Part shown: positions 11,201 through 21,480 of the stretch, in pieces
Numbering within the stretch: the first letter of the stretch is position 1
Layout: every line of letters begins with the position of its first letter
Assembly: GCA_016081115.2 (NCBI GenBank)
Contig: JABTTQ020001790.1
Location: 236,776 to 300,775, forward strand
From: Rehmannia glutinosa
Lineage: Eukaryota; Streptophyta; Magnoliopsida; Lamiales; Orobanchaceae
DNA length: 64,000 bases
Direction of reading: 5' to 3'
The notes under the pieces: model-generated
What the model was told of the DNA's origin: nothing
Databases searched by the model: none
The model's input: only the letters and a program-made list of their open reading frames with translations
Translations under genes and position numbers: made by a program

Positions 11201-12178
11201 TATGGCTGGAGAAGGGATTTGAATTTCCTTCTCAGCCTCGGCTGCAGGGGCAGGAGACTCGGCTGCATGGGAAGGCTAATCGGCTGCAGGGCAGTGCATC
11301 CTTTTCTTAGGCTGCGAGGATGACTTTCTTCTTCTTGTTTGCCAGGGCGACTTTCTTCTTCGGTGGAGGGGTAGCTTGTTGTGTCTCGGGTTGGTGATTC
11401 CCCTCACTTGTTTCCGCCTTCTTCGCGTGGGCTCTCTTCCGGGCTCCAGAGAGATTTGCTCTGGAACATCTTCTTGTTGACATGGAAGGGTTTTCCATGT
11501 CGAAGGGAATACCCTTCACCTCCATCAAGTGGCCAATCACGAGGCCATATCCAAGAGATCCTCTAAAGGATCCATCATCCTTGAACGTCTTATTTAGTAC
11601 ATTTAGGCAGAGTCTGATGTACACGAACTCAGCCCAGTTTACTTTCTTGCCCCACATGATCGCAACCATGACGATCGGCTTAGTCTTTGTGGTTGGTTGA
11701 AGTGCCAAACTTCATGTCTACACACTTAGAGAGCGACATCCATAAACTTATGATAGTCGATCCTTTAGCAATTTCTTATCACATTTGTGTAGACCACCTT
11801 AGCGAAACACACTGGTTTAGCTACTTTTCCACGCGGCTGACCAAATCAACATCGCTTCATTAATCTTCTTCATGCCTTCCACGGCAACAAGCGATTGCTC
11901 GCAAGGTCCTTAGCATTTATCATTATGTCCTTGCGGTGGACGAGGAAGACTTGATTCCTTCATCCCGTACCGGCGTTTACGTGATCGCACCACCTCTTCT
12001 AGGTAGGTGTGCGAGTATTCCAAAGTCATAAAAGCCTTGAGAACTGATTTTTCTAGCATTTGGCGATTTTTTCTTGACAAGGGTTTCATCGAACCCTGTT
12101 TCACCATTCCTTCAAAGTCCGCGACGATCCTGAGTGGATTTTCTTAGAGAGTTTAACGAAATCAAACTTGATTGCCAT
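8300..12178 (-). pseudogene. Sirevirus accessory (env-like position) ORF, copy 1, broken
   Basis: A long ORF downstream of pol, starting at ATG 12178 (MAIKFDFVKLSKKIHSG). The N-terminal half (to about 11307) includes a conserved block around VNWAEFVYIRL and GLVIGHLMEVKGIPF, then a basic, proline/lysine-rich linker. The frame about 11280-10700 has KKRTAKPRK and KRRRLFK (nuclear-signal-like) followed by a serine/glutamate-rich stretch and an EEDDDDDII acidic run. The frame 9843-9088 (251 codons) is strongly helical, with heptad-like spacing around REIFKKICEEIEKIERHQ and MRLEETMNAKFSLLMAEMKL, and ends in SLSFDDAKKGE encoded by a purine tract. A charged C-terminal helix follows (8803-8435). I see no clear membrane segment or signal peptide, so an envelope role is not shown. 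Several frameshifts; some may be sequencing errors. Function unknown. Confidence 0.6.
9071..9150 (-). repeat. Tandemly duplicated internal polypurine tract in the accessory ORF
   Basis: A 40-bp unit (9071-9110, 9111-9150) is repeated almost perfectly. Each unit holds, on the minus strand, TTTGATGATGCC followed by A5G5. The nine bases before A5G5 (GATGATGCC) are the reverse complement of those before the terminal tract in copies 2 and 3 (GGCATCATC). The duplication changes the reading frame, because 40 is not a multiple of 3. Confidence 0.85.
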
Positions 12179-12560
12179 TTTTAGAGATTTTCACCGATTA
12201 AAACTTGTGAACTTGCTTGAGGACACTTAGGGTTTCAGAGAGAAATGGCTTGCTTTTTTTTTGCTTGAAGATGAGCAGGTTTACGAATATGAGAGAGAAA
12301 TTTGGAAAATGTATATATAAGGGTTATGAAAGGACATGTCTTTGGATTTTGAAATTTGGATCGAAATCAACGGTTCAGATTTAGCACGTCAAACCGCATT
12401 TAATTCCTCGCATTCGCGCTGCATTTATATCCAATCATATGCTTACTGTGTAGCTTTTTACTATACCAGTCATTATTACGCTGATGTCATCCTTAAAAAC
12501 ATTCTCGCTCATTAAAAACGAATGCATTTTTGTCACTTAGCTCATAAATAATTCAGCTTA
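12179..12560 (-). promoter_or_regulatory. Promoter-like region before the accessory ORF, copy 1
   Basis: On the minus strand, upstream of ATG 12178, I see an inverted CCAAT word with ATAAAT (about 12420-12437), an ATCAACGGTT word (about 12366-12375), and a TATATATA box (12312-12319). A CT-rich patch TTTCTCTCTC (12291-12300) and a telo-box AAACCCTAA (12227-12235) lie in the presumed leader. The TATA box to ATG distance is about 135 bases, a normal plant leader. The same order recurs in copies 2 and 3. I infer a separate RNA polymerase II start for the accessory gene; it is not proven. Confidence 0.4.
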
Positions 12561-12747
12561 TATCCAAAGTGACTTAACTCTGCTTCTGTCTTCTCATCAA
12601 GAGACTCGGTTTCGCCTAACTCGTCTGATTGACTTCCCGATATGGTTGTTTCACTTTGCTGATTCATGAACCTTGTTCAATTTTCATTTTCTCATCTTCC
12701 ATATATGTTGATTGAGTCTTCTGAGTGTCAACTCAGCTCAATTAACC

Positions 12748-13220
12748 CTAGCTCATTCTTAAGCTCTTCAAATCTTGACTCACATAGGGGCTTGGTGAAT
12801 ATGTCATTAGCTTATCGATTGAGATATATTCCAAATTGATGTCTTTCTTTTCAACATGATCTCTTATAAAATGATACCTGACTTCAATGTGCTTTGTTCT
12901 TGAGTGAAACACAGGATTCTGAGTGATTGCAATAGCACTTATGTTATCACACATAATTGGAATCTCTTTTTCTTCAATCTCATAATCTCTCAGCTGCTGT
13001 CTCATCCATAAGACTTGCACACAACAATTGCCCCTATGTTATGTACTCTGCTTGTTTGTGGATGTGGTTGTTGAGTTTTGCTTCTTGCTAAACCAGGAAA
13101 CCAATCTATTTCCAAGCATTTGACATGTACACGAAGTACTTTTCTGTCGACTCTACATCCAAAGATAGTCAGTCTTAATAACCAATAAGCTTGAATCCAC
13201 CTTCCTTTGGATACCATAAG
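12748..13220 (-). pseudogene. Copia RNase H domain, copy 1, frameshifted
   Basis: The C-terminal RNase H domain of pol removes template RNA during reverse transcription. The open frame 13020-12748 shows IPIMCDNISAIAI, the catalytic aspartate of MCDN, and HIEVRYHFIRDHV. The first half (about 13217-13020, YPKEGGFKLIGY onward) is out of frame with it. Near the end the expected DKQLADIFTKPL is replaced by a frameshift after ISIDKL, at a site where copy 2 has CAGCTAATTGC. Copy 2 keeps a proper end (ELKHELGLIELS) at 28820. Confidence 0.8.
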
Positions 13221-14383
13221 CCAACTTCTGGCATCCCTTCAAATATCTTAGGATTCTCTTTTCTTTCTTGATCATGTGGCTCTCTTTTGGTGCATATTGA
13301 AATCTTGCACATACACCTCTTTGCAAAAGTGATGTAAGTCTCTTTGGCCGTTAAGTAGAGCAATGATCCAATGAGTGCTCTATATCTCGGTTTGATCTCT
13401 GACTTTGCCATCGCATCCATGTCCATCTTAACTGATGTGTTCATTGGTATTTTTACAGAAGACTTCTCTTCCATACCAAATTTCTTCATTAAATCTCTGG
13501 TGTACTTTGTTTGACTTATAAAGGTTTCATCCTTCAATTGCTTGACTTGAAGTCCTAGAAAGAAGGTCAGCTCTCCCATCATGCTCATTTCAAATTTGCC
13601 TTGCATGAGGTTTGAGAACTTATCACACAGCTCTTTATTTGTGGATCCAAAAATGATATCATCCACATATATTTGAACAAGCAGTATACTCTCTCCATCT
13701 TGAATTCGGAAGAGTGTTCTGTCCACTTTGCCTTTGGTGAAACCATTGTCAATTAGAAATTGAGACAATGTATCATACCATGCTCTTGGTGCTTGTTTCA
13801 ATCCATATAATGCTTTCTTGAGCTTGTACACTTTATCTCCAATAGTCTTCTACTCAAAACCTGGAGGTTGTTCAACATAGACTTCTTTCTCTAACAGTCC
13901 ATTCAGAAATGCACTCTTCACATCCATTTGATATACAGTGAAGTTCTTATGTGCAGCATAGGCAAGAAACATACTTATTGCTTCTAATCTTGCAACAGGA
14001 GCAAAAGTTTCATCAAAATCTATTCCCTCTTCTTGGCAATACCCTTTGGCTACCAATCTTGCTTTGTTTCTTACCACAGATCCTTCCTCATTCATCTTGT
14101 TTCTGAATGCCCATTTTGTGCCAATAACTTTTTGATGGGTTGGTCTCTGCACCAATTCCCATACTTTGTTTCTTTCAAACTGATTCAGCTCTTCTTGCAT
14201 GGCTTGAATCCAGTGTGTGTCATCCAATGCTTGAGACCCATCTTTTGGTTCTATTTGGGAAATAAAACAAGTGAACATTGCTTCTTGTTGTGCTCTGGAT
14301 CTGGTTCTTACACCATCTCTAACATCTCCAATGACTAACTCTGGTGGATGGTCTCTCAGCCATCTTACATCAGGTTGGAGCAA
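13175..14383 (-). pseudogene. Copia reverse transcriptase, copy 1 (one in-frame stop)
   Basis: RVT_2-type reverse transcriptase in one continuous frame apart from a TAG at 13850-13852, where copies 2 and 3 read CAG (Gln); a C-to-T change explains it. Upstream part (14383-13853): KVWELVQRPTHQKVIGTKWA, VARLEAISMFLAYAAH, and QMDVKSAFLNG with the first catalytic Asp. Downstream part (13831-13175): LKKALYGLKQAPRAWYDTL and the catalytic QIYVDDIIFGS (YVDD, about 13658-13669), then FFLGLQVKQLKDETFISQTK. It frames into RNase H after a shift near 13320. It would copy the element RNA into DNA in cytoplasmic particles. Confidence 0.9.
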
Positions 14384-14471
14384 GTCAGTTGGGTTGGTAC
14401 CGTCTCGTAGCTAAGTTGTCATGAAGCAATTTGTTTCATCGTCTTTCATTTTGTAGACTTTCCAGCTATCT

Positions 14472-15284
14472 TTAAGATTCAACTATCTCATCTTCATCTT
14501 GATTGATTACTCTTACTTCAGCTTTAACATAAGGACTCTTCTGCATAGTTGGCTGATTCAGCTTATCAGCTAACTCTTCAATGTCTTCTCCATTCACATT
14601 AGGTTCATCAAAAACCACATGGATAGACTCTTCTATGACCATAGTCCTCTTGTTCAACACTCTATAGGCTTTGCTTTCAGCTGAGTATCCCAAAAAGATA
14701 CCTTCATCAGCTTTAGCATCAAAATCCTTCAAATTATCTTTGCCATTGTTGTGGATGAAGCATTTACATCCAAATATCTTGAAATACCCAACATTTAGCT
14801 TTCTCCCTGTCCAGATCTCATAGGGAGTCTTGGTTAATTGTTTGTTTATCATGCATCTATTTTGAGTATAGCATGATGTGTTGATGGCTTCAGCCCAAAA
14901 TCTCTTAGGCAATCCTGCTTCAGCTAACATAGTCCTTGCAGCTTCCTTGAGAGTTCTGTTCCTTCTTTCAGCTACTCCATTCGCCGTGGAGTCCTTCTTT
15001 TGAGATAACTCATGAGCAATACCATTTTCAGCACAATACTGAGTGATTATCCCATTGACAAACTCAGTTCCTCTATCAGACCTTATCTTTATAATGGTTT
15101 GGCTCTTTTCATTTTTAACTCTTTTCATCAGCTGAGGTAACTTCTGCAAGGTTTCCTTCTTTTTGCACTTGAAGATTGTCCATGTATATCTTGAATAATC
15201 ATCTACCACCACTAATGTGTATTTCTTTCCACTTATGCTAGCTGGTTCAACAGGACCAAATAGATCCATATGCAACAGATGCAA
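14472..15284 (-). pseudogene. Copia integrase core, copy 1 (270 codons, open)
   Basis: An open frame carrying the rve integrase core. Catalytic D7 (HMDLFGP), D70 (RSDRGTEF) and E106 (GVAERRNRTL) fit the D,D(35)E spacing exactly. Downstream are TPYEIWTGRKLNVGYFKIFG and the Copia-type KADEGIFLGYS motif, then an acidic linker towards RT. The frame itself is intact; the element is called a pseudogene because the polyprotein is broken on both sides. The domain would insert element cDNA, producing the 5-bp duplication seen at the ends. It is the best-preserved coding block in the window. Confidence 0.9.
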
Positions 15285-15360
15285 TATCCTTGTTGAAGAA
15301 GGATTTGGCTTGTCCTTAAGATTTTATTTGCTTTCCCATCTGGCATGCATCACATACACT

Positions 15361-15618
15361 TTATTTCTTGTACACTGAGTCTGGAAATCCTTCCACAAGA
15401 TGACTCCTTGCAAGCTTGTTGATTGTCTTGAAATTCAGATGACTCAGCTTCTTGTGCCACACCCAACTTGATTCGGTTGTACTCTTTGCTAACAGACAAA
15501 TGCTTAGTGTGGCAGTAGACCAATCTACCACATACATATTCTTCTGTCTTGAGCCTTGCAGAACTATTTCATTTGATTGATATCTTTGATCGTCACACTC
15601 CCATATTGAATCCAACAT
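15361..15618 (-). pseudogene. GAG-pre-integrase (zinc-binding) domain, copy 1
   Basis: An 85-codon frame with VWHKKLSHLNFKTINKLARS, the conserved HxxxH half of the integrase HHCC zinc domain. The CxxC half follows in another frame near 15350-15310 (TCDACQ-like, + GCATGCATCACA). It links protease and integrase in the Copia polyprotein. A frameshift separates it from the core. Confidence 0.75.
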
Positions 15619-15639
15619 TGTAGCCCCTTGTCACGCGAG

Positions 15640-16145
15640 TTGATCGATACTTAACGAGGTTGAAGTTGAGGCCTTCAACATAAGCAACATCTGTGATTTC
15701 CAATCCATTCTTCTTGATAGATCATGTGCCTTTGATTTCCGCTGGAGCTTCATTTCCTCCAAATATGACTTTTGCACCTCTAATCACCTTGAATCTTGAT
15801 AGGTTTTTCTTGTCCTTGTCATGTGTCTGGAATAACCACTATCCATGTACCAGGTTCTTTGGCACTCAGCTGTTCCTTGAACCTGCAATCAAGGAAATTA
15901 GTCTTTAGGTACCCATACTTGTCTGGGTCCTGAGGGGTTAGTACTGTAAGATGATCCAGCCATCCTATAGCCAAATGACTTAACTCTAAGAGGTTGCCAT
16001 CTATCTGTGCCATAATCATAGTGCACAATAGCAAATTGCTTGGGGGCTTTAGGTTCATACAGCTGTTCTTTTGTCTGTATGCCTGTGTGTGTGTTTTAGC
16101 AATTGCCTTCTTAGGGTAGTTGTGATACTTCTGAGTGTAGTGCAT
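15640..16145 (-). pseudogene. Retropepsin-like protease region, copy 1, active site altered
   Basis: The frame 16145-15819 ends in the region just before the aspartic protease. The active site, read from about 15845, is YMDSGYSRHMT in place of the usual DSGCS, with the conserved Asp-Ser-Gly kept. Further residues (GAKVIFGGNEAP, GLEITDVAYVEGLNFNL) continue after a frameshift at about 15805 and past an in-frame stop. The enzyme would cut the polyprotein; this copy could not make it in one piece. Confidence 0.7.
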
Positions 16146-17398
16146 GGGTGTATATGTGTGCTGATAATAGCTCTTTTGCCTTTGGAATGACCTTTGCGTT
16201 GAGGTTTAGGTCTTTGCCATATTGGCTTATATTCCATTGGTCTTTGCTGATATTTCACATTGTTCCAATCAGCTTGGCTCGGGTAGTTTCTACCATTCCC
16301 AACATGTGTGTTTCTCTGATGAAACTTCTGGTGTTTTTGGTAGCTCTGTTTGTTCTTCACAGAGTACTTTCTATTTGGAGTTTGTTGAGGAACTCGGCTG
16401 GATTTCTTCTCAAATGTCCTCTTAGCATACTCAACTGGCTGTTTTTCTTTTCCTTTGTATCCAAGGCTAGTTTGTTTGTGATTGTGTTTTGGGATGAATG
16501 TGGGTGCAACATTTGGTGTTTTGGGTTTTTGAGATGCTTCATTGCTTGAAGATCCTTTTTCCAAAATCACTCTAGGAGTTTGACTGTGCACAAAGGAATT
16601 GAATCTTATGTCTGTCTTATCTCCACATTATTTTTGACTCATGATAAGATCATCCAATTATTTAGATGTCTTCGTAAATGAGGCAATCACATTTTTAAGA
16701 TCATTTTCCCTCTTTTTCTGGCTGACTATCTCGGCTAATAGCTTAGCATCCTCGGCCTTGATTTATGTTCTCATCAGCTACGTGACTTAGAGTGCTCAGC
16801 TCCTTAGTCAGCTGTGAGTTTTGGCTTTTGAGCTGGTTGTTTTCCTCATTTAGAAGTGTGTGTGAGAATTTAATGTGCTCAAAGTCTTTCATCATTTTGC
16901 CTAATGAATCATAAAGATCAGTGGGTGATGAAGTGTGTGTATCCACGATCACTATCACTTGAATCGAATTAGATGGGTTAGAGTGTACACCTCATCTTCT
17001 TGGTCTGGTTGATCTTGTTCTTTAGACATAAGACAGATCATGGCTTCTTCTTCAGAATCACTTGAGTAGTCAGCTTCACTGCTTTCTGAGTCTGCTGCTT
17101 CTTTAGATTTAGTTGTCTCAGCAGCCAACATGGCTTTCTTCTTTTCTTGTCTTCTTTCTCTGAAGACTTTTCTTTCTTCTTCATTCCTATATTTGTTGAC
17201 TGGTGGATAGGAACAGTCAACTGCAAAATGTCCTAGTTGTCTGCAGTTCCAACACAGTTTCTCAGCTCTTTGATCAGCTCTTTCTGTCCTTGGGTTATCA
17301 GCTCTCTGATATTCAATCCTTTGATGCTCAGCTCTCTTGGGTGGCCTATCTTCCCTTAACTTAGAGGGAGCTGAATGTCTCCTGGAGGTTTTCACCAT
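16055..17398 (-). pseudogene. Gag C-terminal half with CCHC zinc knuckle, copy 1
   Basis: The frame 17398-16955 is basic and carries one zinc knuckle, CWNCRQLGHFAVDC (C-x2-C-x4-H-x4-C, residues 49-62). An acidic SESSEADYSSDSEEE stretch follows. After a frameshift, 16958-16743 gives a helical segment (DLYDSLGKMMKDFEHIK, LLNEENNQLKSQ). A third frame, 16591-16055, is very basic (Lys/Gln/Asn/His rich). Nucleocapsid proteins use such knuckles and basic stretches to bind element RNA. The basic spacer between knuckle and protease is long compared with simple Copia elements, as expected for Sireviruses. Confidence 0.75.
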
Positions 17399-18227
17399 TG
17401 TTTCTTTTATATTTCTTATTAAAGAACTTGTTGAATCTTTTAACCATTAGGGCAATTTTCTCCTGGTCTATGGCTTCCTTTGGTTCAGCTTTCTTTCCAT
17501 CCTTGACTATCAGTGCAGCTGTCTTGGGTACAGCTGTCTCTTCTTGATTCTTTCTTCTCAGCTCAAACTCATAGGCTTTGAGGTCTGAGAATAGCTCATG
17601 ATTGGACGTTTTTGAGAGGTCCATTGAATGTCTCAGAGCCATAGTCTTCATTTCCCATTCAGCTGGGAGGCTCCTCAAGATTTTCATACACATCTCCTTT
17701 TGTGTGTATTCCTTTCCAGGAGCTGAAAGCTCATTTGTGATCTCAGTGAATCTTGCATCTAGCTGATCCATATATACTCTTGCAAACATTTTGAAATTTT
17801 CAAATTTTTGAACAACAACAGATAATTTATTTTCTTTAATTTGCTCTAATCCTTCACAAATTAAAGTTAGTTTATCCCAGATTTCTTTTGCGGTTTTGCA
17901 AGATTTGACTTTGTTGAACATTGATTTATCCAAAGTCTTGTAGAGTATGTCATTGGCCACATTGTCCAAGTTGTATCTTTTCCTGTCATCATTTGTCCAC
18001 TCAGTCCTTGGTTTTTCAACCATGGTTGGTCTTTCTTCAAAGAAGACTTCTTCTCCTTCACGCTCTTTCTTTCTGGCCGTGTTCACTTTTAATATTTGCA
18101 GTAGCCCATCCTCTATCACAAGCCACATTTCATCATGTAGAGCAGATAGATGAGCCTGCATACGAATTTTCCAGTCATCAAATTCCTCAACAGTGAACAT
18201 AAGAATGCGTGTCAAATTTGCTTCCAT
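17361..18227 (-). pseudogene. Gag N-terminal domain (UBN2-like), copy 1
   Basis: A 288-codon open frame from ATG 18227, 110 bases after the primer site. EEFDDWKIRMQAHLSALHDE (about residues 13-32) and SMFNKVKSCKTAKEIWDKLT (about 100-120) are typical of the Copia gag capsid family (UBN2/DUF4219). ENKLSVVVQKFENFKM and KILRSLPAEWEMK follow. It would form the virus-like particle. A +1 shift at about 17395 moves into the zinc-knuckle frame. The same ATG context (CTTCCATGATAAT on +) is present in copies 2 and 3, which supports this start. Confidence 0.85.
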
Positions 18228-18337
18228 GATAATAACTTTGCTAAAAGTGAAAGATTTTGAAAATACAAGTGTTTGAAACCTTTTTGAAAAGATAGAGATC
18301 TAGTTTAGTAACCAGTACGGAACGCTCAATGAACCAC

Positions 18338-18351
18338 CCGCTCTGATACCA
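18338..18351 (-). promoter_or_regulatory. Primer-binding site (initiator Met-tRNA), copy 1
   Basis: On the minus strand, two bases after the LTR end, TGGTATCAGAGCGG is complementary to the 3' end of initiator methionine tRNA, the usual Copia minus-strand primer. Confidence 0.9.
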
Positions 18352-18353
18352 CT

Positions 18354-19885
18354 TGTAGGTCCCAAAGGGTGTGAGTAAGGTTTAGAAGGTGGGGTTGAAT
18401 AAACCTTACCAACTTTTCGATTTTAGTCCTTTTAAAATATTACAGAGTTAACACAAACAGTTGCGTCCTTGAGGGACTAAGTGCCAGTTATTCAAATGAT
18501 TAGCCACTCAAGCGGACTTGATAGAGTTTGTTGATAGAATAACTCGAGTTGTTTAACCCGAACTTTAACTTGGTTGTGTTGGTTTTATCAGCGGAAGACT
18601 TAACACCCTTTGAATTGTTTTAAACTTGTTTTAACACTTGATTTTAACACTTGGTTATTAATCAGTTGGATAGCAAATATGTTTATCAGCATATATAATG
18701 TAAATATGCAGGATTGTAAATGTGCTGAAAAATAAATGACACAGTTGATTTTTATAGAGGTTCGAAGATGGGGTAATTCTTCTCTAATCCTCTCTTCTCC
18801 AACTCCGGAGGAATCCACTATGTAAAAGATCTTTTACAAAGTGGTCAAGATCTAGAGACGACGCCTTGGTCACACGGTGGCTTCTCATCCGACTCGGCTT
18901 CTTCACGGGCGGTTGCCTTGCTACTTGACTCACTTTCTCAAGCTCTTGGATTTGATCACGAAGCCCTCCAATAACTTGATCTTGGTTCGACTTGAACCTT
19001 CCTACAATCCTCCTTGGAAAGTAGACCCCTTTTGATTCTTCAAAAGTTTCCTCTTCAACAGATTTGAAGTTGTCTTTCCTTCACAGCTTGTGTTGGATCG
19101 ATTTCCTTCGAGTTTTAGGCTTGAGGATTTGCTTGAATATACTTGAGAATATTTGCAGGTTTACAACTTGAATATTGCTTGCTTGTTCGTGGTTCAGGTA
19201 AACTTTTCTCAATGAATTTCCTCAGTCTTTTATAGTTAACTTTCGAAAATTTGCCCGCTGAATAGATAGGTTGATTTCAAAAGTCACTTGTGTTCGTTGG
19301 CTTATCTTTTCTTGGTCCTCAGTCTTGAGATGTAGACCCTTCCTCGTATTAAATGAATTTGCAGCTTTTTAGGTTCTGACACGAGATGCAGTGTTTCCCA
19401 TTGGTTTATTCCTTTTGCATGCTTCTGGGATGAGCACTTTAAGACCTGGCAGCATGGAAGTATTACTTATTTAAGTAATGTTCTTGACTTCTGTGCAACG
19501 GATTCATTTTAGTTAGCTCTTCTTGGCTGCTGCCTTTTTCCCCAGGTGACTTAAGTCTGCTCTAATAATTGGATTACTCATCTATCACTTCAACTTGAGA
19601 CTTGGCTTCTTGAGTTGACTTTGACTGACTCTTCACACAGTTGTTCCTCAGCTGATACATCTTCAGTCGAGTTCTTGATCTTCTATCTTGGCCATACTCA
19701 GTTGTTCCACAATAAGTCTTCACTTGATCTTGATTGACTTCTTGTATTTCCAGGCGTAGCTGACTCGACTCAGCTTTTCCAGCCCTATCTATTACAATGT
19801 AAATTACAAGAAAAATGGGGTGCCAACTTTCTAGTTTAAGTTTTACATGGCATTCATCAAAATCTATAAAATAAATTTCCCAACA
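18354..19885 (-). repeat. 5' LTR of Sirevirus copy 1
   Basis: 1,532 bp, TGTAGGTCCC to CCCAACA on +. It contains the promoter for the element RNA. It is the partner of 6403-7934 and is followed by the target duplication ACTAT. Confidence 0.9.
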
Positions 19886-19890
19886 ACTAT

Positions 19891-21223
19891 ATCATAAGGT
19901 TAGTTAGGTATTCTAAGTCATCCATGGATAACTCAAAAGGCATTATGGCCGAAAATATCTCATTCCTTTTATTAGTTTCAACCGACCTTTGACTTACCAT
20001 ATACTAAAGGTTCCTTCTTTATCGGTTTAGTGGTAGATTTACCATATCTTTTGCTTCTGATATCTTCTGCAACACAGAAATTCTCTGTAACATAGGCTTA
20101 TTCTCGAAAGCATACAGAGAGCAACCTGAAATCATTTAGTACGAAAGTTGTAAATTGTAGAAGACCCGACTTGGTAATTGGTTGGACGGCGAGTCACACT
20201 ATTTCAACAAAAGAAGGCATGTTTTTTGGTTGTTTCGATTCATATTTTGTTCTTCTTTATAGTTTTTTATCTTTTGCATCTTGTTTGTTACCGTTTGTCT
20301 TTTTTTTCAGTTTTTTGTTTTTTTTCTCTGCGATGTTAATGCAATTGTTTAAAGGTTTTTCGGTGGGATATTTTCGATTTTGGGTTTTTCATTGTTAATC
20401 TCATGATAAGACCTAGGTCTATTTTTCTTTTTTGAACTGTTTATTATTTTGGCTACATTGTAAATTTGGTTTTTTATATGACCATCCTTTATTATGCTTC
20501 TATAAGTGAGTAGTGGTGCTTGTATAGGTATTCTAGGTTGCTCATGTTATTCATATTAAGTTTTTAAATGTGACTAATATTTACTATGCTTGAGCTCATT
20601 GATAATTGCTCTGAAGGTGCTGAGTAGTGCTTATGTAATATTATATTCATGCATATTAAGCAAAACACTATCGTAGTTGTGTTATGTTTATTGCTTTTTA
20701 TATTGTGAGGTGTTGAGATTATATTGTGGCTTTGCAGCATCAGAAGTTATCTCAGTATCAATTGTCCAAAGTATGCACTTTAATAACATGTTTCATTCAA
20801 AATTCTTCGATTATGCGGTTGTCCATCTCGTGGAGGGACAATGAGAACAAACTAGATTGTGCAATTTTGCAATGCACCATACGAAGACGTACATGGGCGG
20901 ATGCATAAGAAACTGTGACAATGGGTTGGGGAAGAAAAATATTGCACAATAATCAATGATACGGGCTAAGTATTCTGCCATGATTGCTCTGATTGACATG
21001 AATGAACACAAGTCGAGGAATTTGGAAGAGGCAAAGAAATTTTGTGGGACGAAAAAATAGTGGTCTATGGTTGACATATGAATTTTTCATGTTAGTGTAA
21101 AGTGTATGTTGAACAAGATAGCGTATTGCATTTTTTTTGTTTTTAGATGTTTTTTTGGAATTATTTAGACGAAATCTTAGGTAGGAACATACATTTAGAG
21201 TATAGGTTAGATTGATTATTTTG
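19891..21223. other. Unassigned DNA with a possible decayed reading frame
   Basis: On +, a frame at about 20735-21060 reads through several stops with protein-like segments (FHSKFFDYAVVHLVEG, AKYSAMIALIDMNEHKSRNL, EEAKKFCGTKK). It follows an acceptor-like TTTGCAG at 20738. It may be a remnant of a transposon or host gene, but I do not recognise it. The rest is T-rich with no visible feature. Confidence 0.3.
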
Positions 21224-21239
21224 TTGCACTATAAGAAAA

Positions 21240-21480
21240 ACGCTCAAAGACATCACTTAAAAGACATCTGTTTCATGAATTTCATGATGTCTTATACTAT
21301 AAAACATCATGTTTTAAGTGAAGCGATGTGTATGAGCGGATTTATTTGCTATTATACATCGTTTTTAAGAGCTGATGTCTTTGGCCATCCATTTCTTGCT
21401 TTATAACATCATTTTTAAGATCGGTTATTCCAACAGATGTCTTTATCCATCCTTTATTGGTTTATAACATCACTGTTCAC
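21240..21480. repeat. CACTA left subterminal repeats
   Basis: Repeated ACATC and AAGACATC words in both orientations (AAAGACATCACTTAAAAGAC, ATAACATCATTTTTAAGATC). These are the usual binding sites for the CACTA DNA-binding protein TNPA, inferred by analogy with En/Spm. Confidence 0.6.

Larger units (their letters stand above)
6403..19885 (-). mobile_element. Sirevirus-type Ty1/copia retrotransposon, copy 1 (best preserved)
   Basis: A 13,483-bp element bounded by two 1,532-bp LTRs that start TGTAG and end CCCAACA (on +). It is flanked by a perfect 5-bp target duplication ACTAT (6398-6402, 19886-19890). Transcription is on the minus strand. Order: 5' LTR, primer site, gag, protease, integrase, reverse transcriptase, RNase H, promoter-like spacer, long accessory ORF, polypurine tract, 3' LTR. 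The domain order protease-integrase-RT-RNase H is Copia. The gag type, large size and long ORF after pol point to the Sirevirus (SIRE/Maximus) lineage. The polyprotein is broken by a few frameshifts and at least one in-frame stop, so this copy is probably not autonomous as sequenced. Confidence 0.9.
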
